Under the pieces are notes generated by a model. It was not told the DNA's origin. It did no database searches and saw only the letters and a program-made list of their open reading frames with translations. Both the position numbers and the translations under genes were made by a program. Shown here piece after piece: positions 33,475 to 45,781 of a stretch of DNA of 64,000 nucleotides. Within the stretch, counting starts at the first letter, position 1. Each line of letters starts with the position of its first letter. The DNA is taken from positions 35,045,001 through 35,109,000 of the forward strand of contig NC_091671.1 in assembly GCF_042453785.1 (NCBI RefSeq), written 5' to 3'. This DNA comes from Malus domestica. Lineage: Eukaryota > Streptophyta > Magnoliopsida > Rosales > Rosaceae.

Positions 33475-34257
33475 TCATTTTGAGAGCATCACACTCCTTT
33501 TGGTTGTTACAGGCTTAGTAGGCTTATCATCGTCTTTGCTTGAAGATGGCACGGCTTCCCCTTCTTGCTTCTTGGGCATGGCTTGCCATTCCTGCTTTTT
33601 AGATGTTGATTTGCCTGTGGATTTGATCTCTTTTGGAAGAGCTTCGGGCACCACTTCTTCATCCATGTAGAACTTGGTGTCTGCGAAGTGTGATTCAGCT
33701 TCGGTGAATGGCTTGGTGTCGCCTTGTATCACCTTTACTCATTCTTGGTAGAACTTTAAGCATTGGTGAATGGTGGATGGCACTACTCCATTTTCATAGA
33801 TCCAAGGTCTTCCTAAGAGTAAGCTGTAGAAAGTTCTTGCATCAATCACATGGAATAGTGTGCTTGATTTGAGTTCGCCAATGGTCATCTCCACTCGGAT
33901 CATGCCCATCGCTCTTTGTCTTCCTTGGTTAAAACGGTGGATTAGGAGACGGCTTCGGGATAATTCATCCACCTTGATGTCGATTGTAGTCATTGTTGAC
34001 TTTGGCATAATGTTTATGGCTGATCCATCATTCACAAACATGCGGTTGATTTTGTGCTTCTTTATGTACCTAGAGACAAAGAGAGGACGGTTGTGAGGCT
34101 TTGATCCTAAACACAAGTCTTCATCGGTGAAGTTGATTGCGTCATGGGTGGCATAATATATGGCATATTCGTGTGGCCAAAGCTTTAAGCGTTTTTCCTT
34201 GCTTTCTTGCACTTTATGGTCGTCAGGATTCGCCAAGACGCTACTAGTGCTTTTCAC
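33475..34257 (-). pseudogene. gypsy-type retropepsin domain of TR-GAG element
   Basis: Minus frame 33739-34257 (172 residues) has MFVNDGSAINIMPKSTM near residues 73-89 and LLLGRPWIYENGVVPSTIHQCLKFY at the end. This is the Tat/Athila-like retropepsin arrangement, in which D-G-S replaces the usual D-T/S-G. A stop separates it from 33475-33732 (IQGDTKPFTEAESHFADTKFY), which normally follows in the same frame. It would process the gag polyprotein. Confidence 0.8.
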
Positions 34258-36501
34258 ATCTCCTTGGGCAATCGTAGTGTTTCCTTAATGCTAAAGTTGT
34301 TGGTTGGCTTTCATTGGGCGTGAGATTTTTCTCTTCCTCGACAACAATAGTTTTGCCTTTTGAAGGCTCTTCTATCTCTATTTCAACCATGTGATAAACA
34401 GTGGTAGTGCATTGTTAAAAGAAGTCCTTGGGGAAATACTCATGCAAAGAGATGGGAATGTGTGGCTCCTACTCCATAGGTTCCCTTGCGTATGTTGGCT
34501 TGATAGCTTTTACCCTTATTTTGGGCTTCCTATTGTTGTGGCGGCGGTGCTTTCTCCTTTGCTCCACCTTTGGCTGTGCAGCTTGTGGTATTGGCTTCCT
34601 TTTCTTTTTGTAGTTCACCAGTGTCCATCATTCTTCATCTTTGGTAGTAGCATTTGGGTCGTTTACCCCCAGAGATGGTTATGCAGAAGATGTTGTGTAG
34701 CTTGAGGATAGACGAGCGGTCATTCGTCACTTGGAAAGGCACGAGATCGAAGAACCTAAACACAATTGTAGTAGTATGTGTTGCGACCGTGGCTTCGAGG
34801 TCAAGTCCAATTTTCCCTTATGGTTCTAGCTTCATGATGAGCTATTTGATGACAAAGCATTTACCAATAGGATGACTCACGATACGATAATATTTGCAGT
34901 ACATAGGATCATTAATCCGATTCATCTCTTCGGGGCGCTTGCACTCAGGTAACTTGATTACCTTTTTTTCTAGCAAGTCATCTAGCATTGCAACCACGTC
35001 AAAGTCCGGAAAAGGTTACGTCTTCTGCTCTAGTTCCCTCAAAGTGTTTTTGTATCTGTCTTGGGTGCAAGAAGGCTCACCTCTTTTCATCTCCTTTGTT
35101 TTATTTTTGGATGAGATCTTGACAGGCGCGAATGAGGTGTTGATGGGGGTTGTATGGAAGGTAAAAGCTTTATTGGCAGGCTTTTTCCCAGTCTTGTCTA
35201 CCTTTGAGGTGAACACCTTATCCCTTTTTAAGTCGGTGTTCGGCTCCTTCTTCCCATGATTTGCGATACTCATCTCCATGTCATGGGATCGAGTTGCCAA
35301 CTCCTCAAATGATCTCAGTTTTATGCCTTTGAGGATGTAATGTAGCCCTCAATGCATGCCTTGAACACACATCTCAATGGCGGAGGTTTAAGAAAGTTGA
35401 TCTTTGCAATCCAAACTTAATGAACGCCATCTATTGATGTAGTCGATGACATGTTCATCCTTCCATTATTTTGCACTCGTCAGCTCCAGCATGCTTATGG
35501 TGCGGTGAGTGCTGTAAAAGCAGTTAAGGAATTCCCTTTCAAGCTGGATTCAGCTGTTGATAGATTTAGGCTCAAGGTCAATGTACCAGTCAAAGGCATT
35601 ACCTTTTAGCGAGCGCATAAATTGCTTGACAAAGTAGTCTCCTTCCATCCCAGCATTATTGCAAGTTTCGATTAAATGGCAATATATTGTTTGTGATTGC
35701 TTTTTCCATCGAACTGGATGAATTTTGGCATCTGATAACCCCTTGGCATCCTCAAGGTATTAATCTTCTTGGAGCATGGCTTTGAGTATAGCACGGAGTC
35801 ATGTGAGCTTCCTTCGTACTACGCCTTGATCATGCTGATGTTCATTTCTTGCAGTTGTTGGATAGACAGAGATCCCATGAGTGTTGTAGCTTGGTTTACC
35901 TCCATCTTTTCCTTAGCTTTCTCTAGCAACGGTTCATCTTCCTCGTTGGTTTCCTTATTTGGTGGATCAACCTTCAGGTAATGGTCAATTTTCTTGTCAT
36001 GTTGCGCCTCCAAACAGTTGATGAGTACGGCAATTTGCAAGTCCTTTTCCTCCATGGTTCTTGTCAGCCTTGCAATTGCTTCGTTCATTTGAGCTAGCTG
36101 TTCCTCGATTAAAGTCGCACAGTAGTCACGACTTACATGGCTACAGGATACGAGCTGCTGCTTGAGTCGGCATCGGAAGTTAAAGACTCGGAGTACCTCA
36201 TCGGGCTATCTTCCCTTGGCACCCTTAGTGAGGCCAAGGTGATTATAAGCTCGTGCCTCGGGTGCTCTTGCTCATTTGGCAGGTTTGATGTTGGGGTGGA
36301 AGGCACGGCAGAAAGAGCTTTTGCCTTACTTTGCGTTGTGATGCCCAAAGTGCCACCATTTGCGGCAAAGATGTTCTTGTTCTTTGCATTGGTTGCAGGA
36401 ACAACTTGATCATTTCTTAATGCCATTTGCGCTTGTTGCAAATTTGAAGACAGAGATGAGAGGCTGAGAGGTCTCACCGGACGTGCCAAATTTGTAAACA
36501 C
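34258..36501 (-). pseudogene. gag region of TR-GAG element
   Basis: The Met at 36501 lies at the 5' LTR edge and opens a Ser-rich leader (36133-36501). It is followed by EAIARLTRTMEEKDLQIAVLI (a short coiled coil, 35819-36088) and, with frame changes, a retrotransposon gag core at about 35400-35800. The stretch 35016-35300 (MATRSHDMEMSIANHGKKE) matches the linker usually seen after such gag domains. Several stops show it is decayed. Confidence 0.65.
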
Positions 36502-37397
36502 GAAAATTTTGTATCAAATGAAATGGGAACAAGTGTATAAAGTAGATTTGTATTAAACAATTTGTAGGGTTACAATCTCTATTTACAACTTTTCTCTTAT
36601 TTAGTCTTCAAATTTGATGTAGATGCGTAAGTTGTTGATCCAAGGGTTGCGATGACTTGATCTCGAACGAACGATTGAATGATTACTTCAGGTTTTGAGC
36701 TAAACAATGCATGGATGATCTTTACCTCAGGTTTAGGGTTGTGGCAAAGGTAATGTTGATGTAGGATTTCGTTGATTCAAGGGGCTTGATCTTGAATTGA
36801 ACGTTGTTATAAGTTTTGAGCTTGCAACAAAGTTTTGAAGGAATCGGCACAAATGCTTGTTGATTCTTCAAGGGTGTGCTTCGGCTTTGGTTGAAAGAAA
36901 GCTTCAGCTTTTGTTGTGCGTTCTTCGAAGAGGGCTTTGGCAGCATATTAGTCTTTAAAGATTTGGCAAAGGTTCTTTTTTTGTGAGAATTTCAGCCCTT
37001 CAATGTAGAAATTGTCAACCTTTCAAAGTAGAAATTGTTGACTCTTTTGTTGTCTTGGGACCTTGTATTTATAGACTTCTCAAAGCTTGCCTTTGGATGG
37101 ATTTGGCTTTGATTGTCTTAATTTCAACCATTTTCCCTTGCTTGGCCGAAATCTATAGGGCTTGTTGCCTATTTTGTGAGCAATCTTCAATTCTTGATTG
37201 TTTTATGCAGATGCTTTAGCTTTCTTTCCAGTTTTAGGAGCAATTTGGACCCCTTGCCGAATTTTGGGGAAGTTTTATTCTTCATTTGCTTGATTTGTGC
37301 CATATGTTATTGATGACTTGTCCATTTACAATGTGTCATATGCCACATGGAGCTTTGTGATACATCATTTGTATGCAAGGAAATTTACGTGTCTACA
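36493..37397 (-). repeat. 5' LTR of TR-GAG element (905 bp)
   Basis: From TGTAAACACG to GTGTCTACA. The minus-strand sequence right after it reads AATTTGGCACGTCCGG, a junction of the kind seen in plant gypsy elements; I do not assign the tRNA. Confidence 0.8.
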
Positions 37398-37960
37398 CAC
37401 GTTGAGCATGAAGATTACAGAAAACTCAAGAAGATGACACCAACTCCATTGCTAATGGAATATCACCACTCAACTCGAGCAGCAGGCCACCACATAGACT
37501 TTTTAGAGAATCAAGAGAGGATTCTATTGGTTTGGCATGAAGGCTGATATAAAAAACTTTGTGGTTGAATGCAATGTGTGTCAGTCAAACAAATATGAGA
37601 CTATATCCCCTCCTGGATTACTGAAACTACTTCCTATTCCTCAGTAAGTATGGACATAGATAAGTATGGACTTTATTGTTTGATTGCCTCTATGTACGGA
37701 AAGTCAATCATCCACCATTGTGAGTGATATGGTCCCATCATTGTTAGTACCTTTTGGAAGGAGTTCTTCAAGCTACAAGTTAAAATTGTGCATGGGCTCA
37801 GTTCATCACCCCAAAGTGATGGACAAACCGAAGTGGTGAACAAACCTATTTAAGGTACTTTGATGGGTGCCAATCCAAAAAATGGGTGCAATGGTTAATT
37901 TCGGTTTAGTGGAGCTACAATACTTCCTATCATACGTCATCCAAATTCACTCTAACTAAA

Positions 37961-38456
37961 CAAATCTCTAATTAGCAAACTGAATGGAAAAAAAAGCACA
38001 AACACAAATCCACGTCGTCTTCTCCGGGGAGACAAAATCGTCCATGTCTTCCTCCTAGCCATCTCTTATGCATCCCCTTCCCCCCTCCATCTCTCGCTCT
38101 CTCTGTCATTTTTTTTTTTTTGCCTATGAACAAGGAGAGGCAAACTGCCTCAGATTTCACGCTATCGCCGGAGAATTAAAATTATATTTCAATATTTTCA
38201 CACGACTTTCCCTTGTGGATCTATTCTTTGGATTGTTTTTAGATTTATTTTTCTTTAAACAAGGTAATTAGTATTACGAATTTGGTTTTTCCAGACACGT
38301 TGGAAAAATTGTATTTTTCGATTGCAGGTATTTCGTTGCTCTCATACATTTTGAGAAGTGAATACAATAGCTGACAAATTAGTCAATTTAGGGTTTCTCT
38401 CGTCTTCACTTGTTTGGCATGCCGCTCCTCTTGTAGAGATTCTTCCTCTTTTGCAC
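37961..38456. other. non-coding stretch
   Basis: No supported feature. Short plus and minus frames here look compositional. Confidence 0.35.
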
Positions 38457-38459
38457 TTA

Positions 38460-39420
38460 GGCCATCTCCACTAAATGGTCATGAGGGCCAAAAATAGCCC
38501 AAAAACCGTCTCCAATCGAGAGTCAGGCCAAATGGCTCATGGGCCCGACTGGACAAAAAATAGCCAAAAGGCCAACCGGTCGGGCTCCCATTCAAACCCC
38601 AACGGCTAACTGACGTCAGTTATCGTTGGTTCTTGAATTGTTTTTTTTTTTTGGGCCAAAATATTTTTAAAAAATTCTAAAAAATTCTCATTTTTTCCAA
38701 TAAAAACCTAAGTCATTCCTACACCATTCCTCACAAATTTTTCACCATTTCAATTCTCATATTTTATTACCTCTTCCAATAATATCTCCTTCAAAATTTT
38801 CAATAATTTTCAACTGGCCTCATCTGCAATGAAAGGTAGAGCTTGGACCTGAAAAGAAGATGAAGCTCTTTGCAGGGCATATAGATGGGCGTCAGAAGAT
38901 AATGTGAGGGGGAGTTCTCAAACAAGTGAAGTTGTTTGGACTCGTGTGTCCAAAAAATACTTAATTCTACAAAGGGCACCACTCCATTGAATACCCGAAA
39001 CCACAAGAGTTGTTCTTCAAGATGGAAGAAATATCTTCAGCCAAGTTTGAACAAATGGCATCAAGCACTGTTAGCAGCCGCAAGTAGACATGAAAGCGGC
39101 GCTAATTACTACGACGAAGTAAGTATTTTCATAATTTATTTTAAATATTTAATTATATTACATTTAATTTCATAAATTAATTTCCTTTAATTTTTGTAAT
39201 TATATTTAATTATATTAAATTAAATTTAATAAATTAAGTTCCTTTAATTTTTGTAATTATATTTTCTAGGTACGCCAAGCAGAATAATTGTATTTGGAGG
39301 ACAGCTCGAAACCCTTTTAGAATCAAATGATTTGAGTTTTTTTTACCCGAATAAGAGAGACAAGAGGAGGTATAGACGAGGACGACATAAGAGTAAACGT
39401 GTTGCTTACCCTTTCATAGA
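38460..39420 (+). mobile_element. PIF/Harbinger element remnant with Myb/SANT-like ORF1
   Basis: TTA at 38457-38459 precedes GGCCATCTCC, a Harbinger-like end. The ORF1 product is readable from 38828 with one stop and one frameshift (near 38960): KEDEALCRAYRWASEDNVRGSSQTSEVVWTRVSKKYL, then NTRNHKSCSSRWKKYLQPSLNKWHQALLAAASRHESGANYYDEV. This is the DNA-binding SANT-like protein that works with the Harbinger transposase and is often mis-annotated as 'glutathione S-transferase T3-like'. An intron-like AT-rich segment follows GANYYDEV. I found no transposase and no right TIR. Confidence 0.65.
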
Positions 39421-40019
39421 GAATTGATTGGGTGAAAAAAAATTTATAATTCAAAGATTTAAGCTTATAACTCTATCTTCCTTGAATTAATATGACAATT
39501 TTAATTAAAATGATCCTCACAGAACCTCTTATTTACGTTCTTAGATGAGCATTACTGAGGAGAGAAGACCACGATATCTTGAAGTTGACAAGGTGACTAT
39601 ATTAAATATGTTGTACATTTCACATTTAATTTCTTATCTATATATTTATTGCTTTGCTTTGTTTGTGTGGTCTACGGCAGTGGCGGAGGGGCCAGTGCAG
39701 GCTGTCGCGCCTACTCCATCGTCCTCTTCTTCTCCCATTTAATTGCTCAAGTGAATTGATCTTTTCTTTCAACTTGGAGAAAGTCTGCAACTTGTTCGAT
39801 TAAATGCCTCGAAGAGGAGGTTGAGACGAGGACAACTACTGGTATGAAGGCATTAAAATTGCCCCTTTTAATTAGCAGCCCAAACATTAATTTGGAAAGC
39901 TTAATCCTTATCTGAGAGCTTCTTTCATCTTAAACAAAAATATGATGCTAATGAAAAAGACTAGAGTCATTTCCTTTAAAACTTAACTAAAACTCCAAAA
40001 CTTCTTTTAGTTACAACAA

Positions 40020-40122
40020 TATATTTGGCTTAGGGTTTAAGTGCATTTAACTTTGCACGCGAGGTTTTGAGTTTGAACCTCCCTTCCCTCGGCATTGCTT
40101 GTACAAAAAATATATATATATG
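40020..40122 (+). mobile_element. SINE-like remnant
   Basis: TTTGCACGCGAGGTTTTGAGTTTGAACCTCC resembles the B box region of tRNA-derived SINEs (GGTTCGAACCTCC), and an A/T tail (AAAAAATATATATATA) follows. The A box is not clear. Confidence 0.35.
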
Positions 40123-40572
40123 AGAGTTTCTACATCATACCAATACCATAAGGAAGCATATTTCTGGATATCTGCTACTGGTCGACAGGGCCAAAGTTAA
40201 CGAATTAATAGACCGGGGAAATGTATTTTGGAAAGAAAATTTGTACAAAATGGAAAATGAATTGAATTCATTGGAGTGCTTGAAAAATGGAAATGGTTAG
40301 CAATTAGCATTCAGAAATCAAAATTGAAAGTTGGGTTTTTCTGCTAATCTTTTTGTTCTAATTTTCTTTCTTTCTAGAATTTGATAAAGACCTCTTTAAA
40401 CACTTTGAGTACAGAAACGGGTAGAAAACAGTCAGCTTGGAGAACAGAGTCGAGCTTGTCCACTCTGAACTTCTTGTTTATCCAGTTCCAGTACATATAC
40501 AATATAGCCAAACATAAAAATTAAAAAAAAATTACTAAACAAATTCTGTATACGTTAAACAGAATCATTAAA

Positions 40573-42687
40573 TTAAAATTTATTTTGTGTACTAAAGTGT
40601 GCTGATAAAGAAGAATTTGATGCAGATGATTTAGTGAACAGTGAGGAATTCGTGTTGTAACGATAACCTGAAGAATATGTTTCACCTCTTTCCAAATCTG
40701 TAGTATCAGTCGACGAAATTGACAATGTTAGCGGAGGTGAAAAGTAGCTAGCAACCGGCATCTTTGACGGGAGAGTAGGCAATGGGACTTCGAAATTAAG
40801 CACTTGAATTGTTTGTTGTATCGAAGGCCTGATCGTGTAATCCGGATGAGCACACCACAAACCAACAATCAACAAACACTCCATTTGTTTCTCATCAAAC
40901 TCTCCACACAATTTAGGGTCAGCCGCTTCAATGACTTTCCCTTCTCCATAAAGCTCCCAAACCCACTTCACCATATTCATTTTACTCCTTCCCAACATGG
41001 GATCAATGGGTTTTTGCCCACAAGCTATCTCCAAAGCTACAACTCCAAAGCTGTAGACATCTGTTTCCTTGCTAGCCTTTCCTGTGGTAAGACATTCAGG
41101 AGCCATGTAGCCCAAAGTTCCGCCCAAAATTGTTGTTTGTGATTGCTTTCCATGGTCCACAAGCCGAGCTAACCCGAAATCCCCAAGTTTTGCGTTGAAA
41201 TTTGAGTCCAACATGATATTGCTGGATTTGATATCCCTGTGCAGCACACATTGTTCCCATTCTTCGTGTAGATACAACAACCCAGATGCCAAGCCTTGAA
41301 CAATTTTGTTTCTTGCCTCCCAAGCTAACAAGCTTTTCCCTTTGAACAAATGGGAATCTAAGCTGCCGTTGGACATGAACTCATAGACAAGTAAGAGCTC
41401 TCTTTTTTCATGGCACCAACCAATGAGTTGCACCAGATTCCGATGCCTTAGCCGACTGATGATCCTTACTTCTGCTGCATACTCCTTCATCCCCTGTCTA
41501 GACTTGCTTGATATCCTCTTAACAGCAACGTACGTGTTTAAGTCTTTTATGAAGCCTCTATAAACCCCACCAAATCCTCCCTCTCCAAGCTTCTCTCTTT
41601 CGTCAAAATTACTTGTGGATGCTGCCAATGTTCTGTACGAAAACTTCTTCGGGCCTGTCCCCTTTTGGAATTCCTCATCGATCCAGTCATTAACCATTCC
41701 ATCTTCTGAACTACTCCTCTTCTTCCAGATAAAAAACCAAACCAAACCCAACCCACCAACTAAGAAAACAATCCCACCGGCACCCAACCCAAAAATTAGT
41801 CCTATATTGGTCCCATTTCCTAACTTGGGGTCAACAACGGGGCTCGGCTCAGGAACCACCGAAGTGTTCTTCGTTGCATTCTCTTCATTCAGTTGAATCG
41901 AATCAAAACTCCATGATTTGATCTTGTCCACAGCAGTCAGAGAACCTGTTGCAGCGGAGAACCCAACAATGACCCAACCCTGGAGAATGTCATTCAAATC
42001 AACCCTGCAATCTATATGCTTCATCACTTGAACATCATTCACATAACTTGTGAAAACAATACCAACATGGTTTGATGCAGAATCATAACTAATGCCAACA
42101 CTATTGACTTGTCCGTTTGTAATACTACCATTCCACGATTCGGTCATCTTAGACTTCACAGAGTTGATGTCTACACCGACATGATCTCCGGCAGGATCTT
42201 CCACGGACGTCACTTCATTCTGGTAGATATCAAACTCCACCGCCCAAAAAGGATACTGACTTTTTGACACGTTGTGGGGAGGGTTGTCGACGGGCAGTCC
42301 TAGACTGCCGCCTCTGCCTATTGTGCTGTTGAGTAAGGACCCGTTTGGCGCCAAAAAGAAGGCTAGTCCGTCCGCGTAGGGTGTCTTGCCTCGGGAATCG
42401 ATGACAAACGTGAAGTTTGTTGTGAAATCGGCAAGCTTTCCCGTGGCCTTGTCGCGGAGGAGGAAGGGTTGGCTGTAGGTGGCTCGACCGACACTTTGGT
42501 CATGTACGTCGTCAACAGCACTTTTGGTGAGTCGAAGGAATTTTCCATCAATGTAAGCATCTCCCTCGAGAGATAAAGTGTTGATGCCATTTGGAAAGGT
42601 GGAGAAGTTGAAGGATAATGGAGATGCACAAGAAAATAATTGAGACAACAGAAGGAGAAATTTGAGATGCCTTGGTGAGACAATCAT
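40573..42687 (-). CDS. L-type lectin-domain receptor kinase (LecRK, clade IX-like)
   Basis: Single-exon plasma-membrane receptor kinase. I start at the ATG at 42685-42687 (704 residues), which opens directly into a signal peptide (MIVSPRHLKFLLLLSQLFSCASP); an ATG 36 bases upstream adds only a polar leader. Legume-lectin ectodomain about residues 24-266, several N-x-S/T sites, TM helix about 296-321 followed by a basic stop (WKKR), kinase about 362-635. The catalytic set is intact: GEGGFGGVYRG, VAVKRI Lys, HRDIKSSN, DFGLAR, MAPE. A Ser-rich tail ends the protein. Clade IX members act in extracellular sensing and immunity (family knowledge). Apparently functional, unlike its relatives at 48.5-59.1 kb, which lie upstream of it in the same orientation. 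Confidence 0.9.
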   Translation of the reverse strand: MIVSPRHLKFLLLLSQLFSCASPLSFNFSTFPNGINTLSLEGDAYIDGKFLRLTKSAVDDVHDQSVGRATYSQPFLLRDKATGKLADFTTNFTFVIDSRGKTPYADGLAFFLAPNGSLLNSTIGRGGSLGLPVDNPPHNVSKSQYPFWAVEFDIYQNEVTSVEDPAGDHVGVDINSVKSKMTESWNGSITNGQVNSVGISYDSASNHVGIVFTSYVNDVQVMKHIDCRVDLNDILQGWVIVGFSAATGSLTAVDKIKSWSFDSIQLNEENATKNTSVVPEPSPVVDPKLGNGTNIGLIFGLGAGGIVFLVGGLGLVWFFIWKKRSSSEDGMVNDWIDEEFQKGTGPKKFSYRTLAASTSNFDEREKLGEGGFGGVYRGFIKDLNTYVAVKRISSKSRQGMKEYAAEVRIISRLRHRNLVQLIGWCHEKRELLLVYEFMSNGSLDSHLFKGKSLLAWEARNKIVQGLASGLLYLHEEWEQCVLHRDIKSSNIMLDSNFNAKLGDFGLARLVDHGKQSQTTILGGTLGYMAPECLTTGKASKETDVYSFGVVALEIACGQKPIDPMLGRSKMNMVKWVWELYGEGKVIEAADPKLCGEFDEKQMECLLIVGLWCAHPDYTIRPSIQQTIQVLNFEVPLPTLPSKMPVASYFSPPLTLSISSTDTTDLERGETYSSGYRYNTNSSLFTKSSASNSSLSAHFSTQNKF

Positions 42688-44602
42688 ATCTAAAATTTTT
42701 TTTTGGCAAGCTTTACAGATCAAATTGTGAGCATCTAAAATACAGAAGTGAAAGTAGATCAGTTCTTTTTGGAAGTACTTTTATCAGCAGCACTTTGCTT
42801 ACCTGTTCAGATCAAGATACTTGTTTCTGGGAAGACTTTCATCAGAACGACCAAATTGACATTTTAGTTGGACTTGTTTTATCTTTTACTTTGGGTAGAT
42901 GCAAATGCCAGCCATCCTTGTGCATCTGTTCCTACTTATTCAAGAGGGCGGGACCAGTAAAGATCATAGGCGGGCGAGTCCTGTGGTGTGGGGACTGGGG
43001 ACTAATAAGTTTTGTCTTGGACTCCTTGTGGATTAAGCGCCAAACTTGAAAGACTTGATCATTTATCTGCTAGCTAGAATGATAATAAAGGCCAAATGAC
43101 ATCTCTAGTTCCTCTAGTTTCTCCAAGTTTCACTATTCATATATATAGCATACGGACCGGTTATGGCGCAACATAGCTCGATGCTTCTTTAGCAACCATT
43201 TTGCAAGTGTATCCAAAGAAACACTAGGATTTTAATACAACCATTGGTTGTGCAATTAATAAACCGTTTCTAGCTAGTGAAAACTCTTGTAAACATAAGT
43301 GCTTCCCAAACATGTCATTCCTTTACCCATCGAAAAATAATAGGACTTAAATGAGCGTTGGGTAGTCAGCCAGGAACACCTAAAAGGAAATCAAGAGTTG
43401 GAGAGAGTTGAATTGAAGGTTTAAATGTGTGTGTATTGTTTCTTTTCGCGTGGTTGACGAGCCAAAGTTATGGAATAGATGAGTTCAATTAGGGTTCGAA
43501 ATAGATGACAATTGATAACTCGACTCTTAAATGAATTCCATATTGATGGGAGGAGGAACCAATTGCAAGGACTTGTAAAATAAGTTGGGCTACTCCGCGT
43601 ACTTACCTATTGGTTTTACTCAACTTTCTTCATTGATTGCCTGCCGAGGAAAAGTTCGGGATTATGCAGAGGTGGCCACATAAATAGCTTCTCCAGGATT
43701 ACTCTCATTGTCGTCTAGTTCTACTGCTGGTCCTGAAGAAGACCAAACTGAGTCTTTAGGCAACTCTTATAGCATTAGTTCTTCATAGTACATTGCATCT
43801 TGTTCATTAACTTCTTATCAGTTCCATCACTTTGGTAAGTGAACAAGTGTAATTTCATAAGTGTTATATACCCATTTCGAGAAGTTTTCTAAAGTAAGGG
43901 TGTCCTTACTGAACTTCTTATTTTTGGTGTGCAAGTCAAGAATCGCATACATTCAGTTCTCACTTAATTTATAGGTTCTCTTCAAGAATTATTCATGTAA
44001 AAAACAGTTCAATTAGTAATTCTTCAGCCAATTGATTATTCGCCTATTCGTTTCAATTTTATCTAATGTTGGCTATTGAGGGTAAAATGCCCACAGATTA
44101 GCAGTAGCCTTAGGCCAGTTTTTACTAGTGAAGCAAACATTGTTTTTGTCTCATTTTAAGTTACCAAACAATATAGCAAAACCATGGGGTCAATGTCGTA
44201 CACATCAACATATAACGATCTAGATGGTGTCTCAAGTCTCCCATTGTGGACAGTCTAGTGGTGGCAATTCGTGTACATAAGTCGAGTTATGGGCACGGTT
44301 AAGGCTAACATCGATACAATAGAATTATTAGTTGGGTGATTTTTTTTTTTCAAACGTAAAACACTGCTAGAAAATTTTCCAATGGGCACTGATTTAGGTG
44401 TGGCTATTGATGACAATGGCCACGGACGACCGTGTCCGCTGAGAGTACGCCATGTATTGGCCATAGACACCCTCCAGCGATAATTGAAGGGCGTTGCTAG
44501 GAATATTGGTCACGGCTTAGCTTGTTATTGGGACAATTTTATATAGAGTCCCACTGATTTTCCTTCATGCATTTTAACTTTTTATTAATAATATATATAT
44601 AG
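42688..44602. other. upstream region of the LecRK and intergenic DNA
   Basis: No gene I can support. The first few hundred bases must hold the LecRK promoter, but no clear TATA box or operator stands out. A minus-strand peptide-like stretch near 43660-43800 was not recognised. Confidence 0.35.
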
Positions 44603-45390
44603 GGATAGGATCAAGGGACAAAGATTTTGACAAATATTTTTACACTCTTTTGAAACCTTTAGATCTTATAACATTCAACAGTGTTGATTTGGAGACTTTT
44701 AAACATTAAATGAATTGAATGATTATGTGGAATATATGATAAAAAAATATCTAATAGAATAAAATTGAAAAAAATGTTTTTTAAAACAAATTTAAAATCT
44801 GATAAAAAAAATGTGAAACTGAAACCCACAATGAAGAAGCCTAAATCCAAAATATTCATTCTTGGATCTTGGGTTGTTAGAGTTTTGCTATGGAGGTGAC
44901 AAAGTGATTAAGTTGTTAGATTAAAATTAGGGCGCTTAAACGTTAAACCTTCTCAAGACCCTAACTGTTTTTTTTTCTTAAAGCAAAACTTTCCCTTAGC
45001 TTAGTATCATGTTTTATTATTCACTAGGGTTCATTGTTTGGAAAGCCAAGAAAAGTTTATATTTTCAGACAAAAAAAAAAAGAAGGAGAAGACTTTACAT
45101 CCAAGGCATGGAGTTGCAGGCCTAATCGGCAAACAAAGAGGTAGATGGAGGTTAAAAATATTTTCAGGGTTTTGTTGAAAAAAAATTCAATTATTTTTGT
45201 TAGATTTTTTTTTTTAAATTTTAAATTAGTGTTTTCCTTATTAGTTATAACCCAAATCATCATCCAATTCATTTAATGTTTTAAAGTCTTCACATTACTC
45301 TTAATCAATACCGTTAGATGTTATAAGATCTAAAGATTACAAAAGAGTGTAAAAATGTTTTTCAAAATTTTTGTCCCTTGATCATCATCC
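44603..45390. mobile_element. TIR element, unclassified (about 790 bp)
   Basis: The left end GGATAGGATCAAGGGACAAA and the inverted right end GGATGATGATCAAGGGACAA stay similar for about 90 bp (through TTTTTACACTCTTTTG and TTTAGATCTTATAACAT). Both borders touch TA-repeat sequence, which hides the target duplication. No transposase. Confidence 0.7.
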
Positions 45391-45781
45391 ATATATATAT
45401 ATATATATATTAGTCAAGGGCACTGCTTTCACATCCGTGGCCAGTTTGGTCAGCTCTTCTTATGCTTAATCTGCGATCTTCACATGACTTATAAACATGA
45501 CACAGTTATTAAACTTGTTACATAACATTATTGACACGATATTATACCGTTCAATATCAAAAAGTACAAAACTGTCCACAAGATATAATGGACAATCAAT
45601 TAAAGGGGTTGAACTTGTCATTCCACCTTCAATTTTAACGAGTTATATAGGGGTTATTGAGTTATATGAGTTCACCATGTTTATTTAGGCGTGTTAAATG
45701 GTTGACAATGTTATGACACAAACAGGATTAGACCGATCTAAATTCGTTTATTTTGTCCTTTTAGTGAGAGGTTGTCACATC

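Larger units (their letters stand above)
32361..37397 (-). mobile_element. TR-GAG type LTR retrotransposon (gag and protease, no RT)
   Basis: CACGT duplicated at 32356-32360 and 37398-37402. Ends TGTAAACATG and GTGTCTACA. The right LTR (5' in element sense) is 36493-37397. The left LTR matches its first 300 bp or so (32361 to about 32680) and then diverges. Minus-strand coding runs from the 5' LTR: low-complexity N-terminus, gag-like region, protease, then a Lys/Ser-rich tail ending near 32680. I found no RT, RNase H or integrase, so it depends on proteins of another element. Confidence 0.88.
30641..37960 (+). pseudogene. gypsy pol remnant (RNase H to integrase), split three ways
   Basis: Three plus-strand pieces join into one decayed polyprotein: RNase H start LQQKGGPIAFTIQALALGTKL with DYNSLTYFLNHKA in another frame (30670-30867); RNase H end QQKWMAKAIDYEIKYK...NMVADALSKV (32183-32300); then, after 37403, the linker EHEDYRKLKKM, the integrase zinc-binding region STRAAGHH...CNVCQSNKYET (37440-37620) and core fragments with SPQSDGQTEVVNK (to about 37850). 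It is interrupted by the solo LTR at 30868-32177 and the TR-GAG element at 32361-37397. The 30632/30641 border is the hAT MITE. Many frameshifts and stops. Confidence 0.8.

Noticed and set aside
35016-35300. Independent host gene on the minus strand
   Set aside because: It lies inside the TR-GAG element, in line with its gag linker.
43660-43800. Minus-strand peptide-like stretch
   Set aside because: Interrupted by stops, short, and not recognisable as a known domain.
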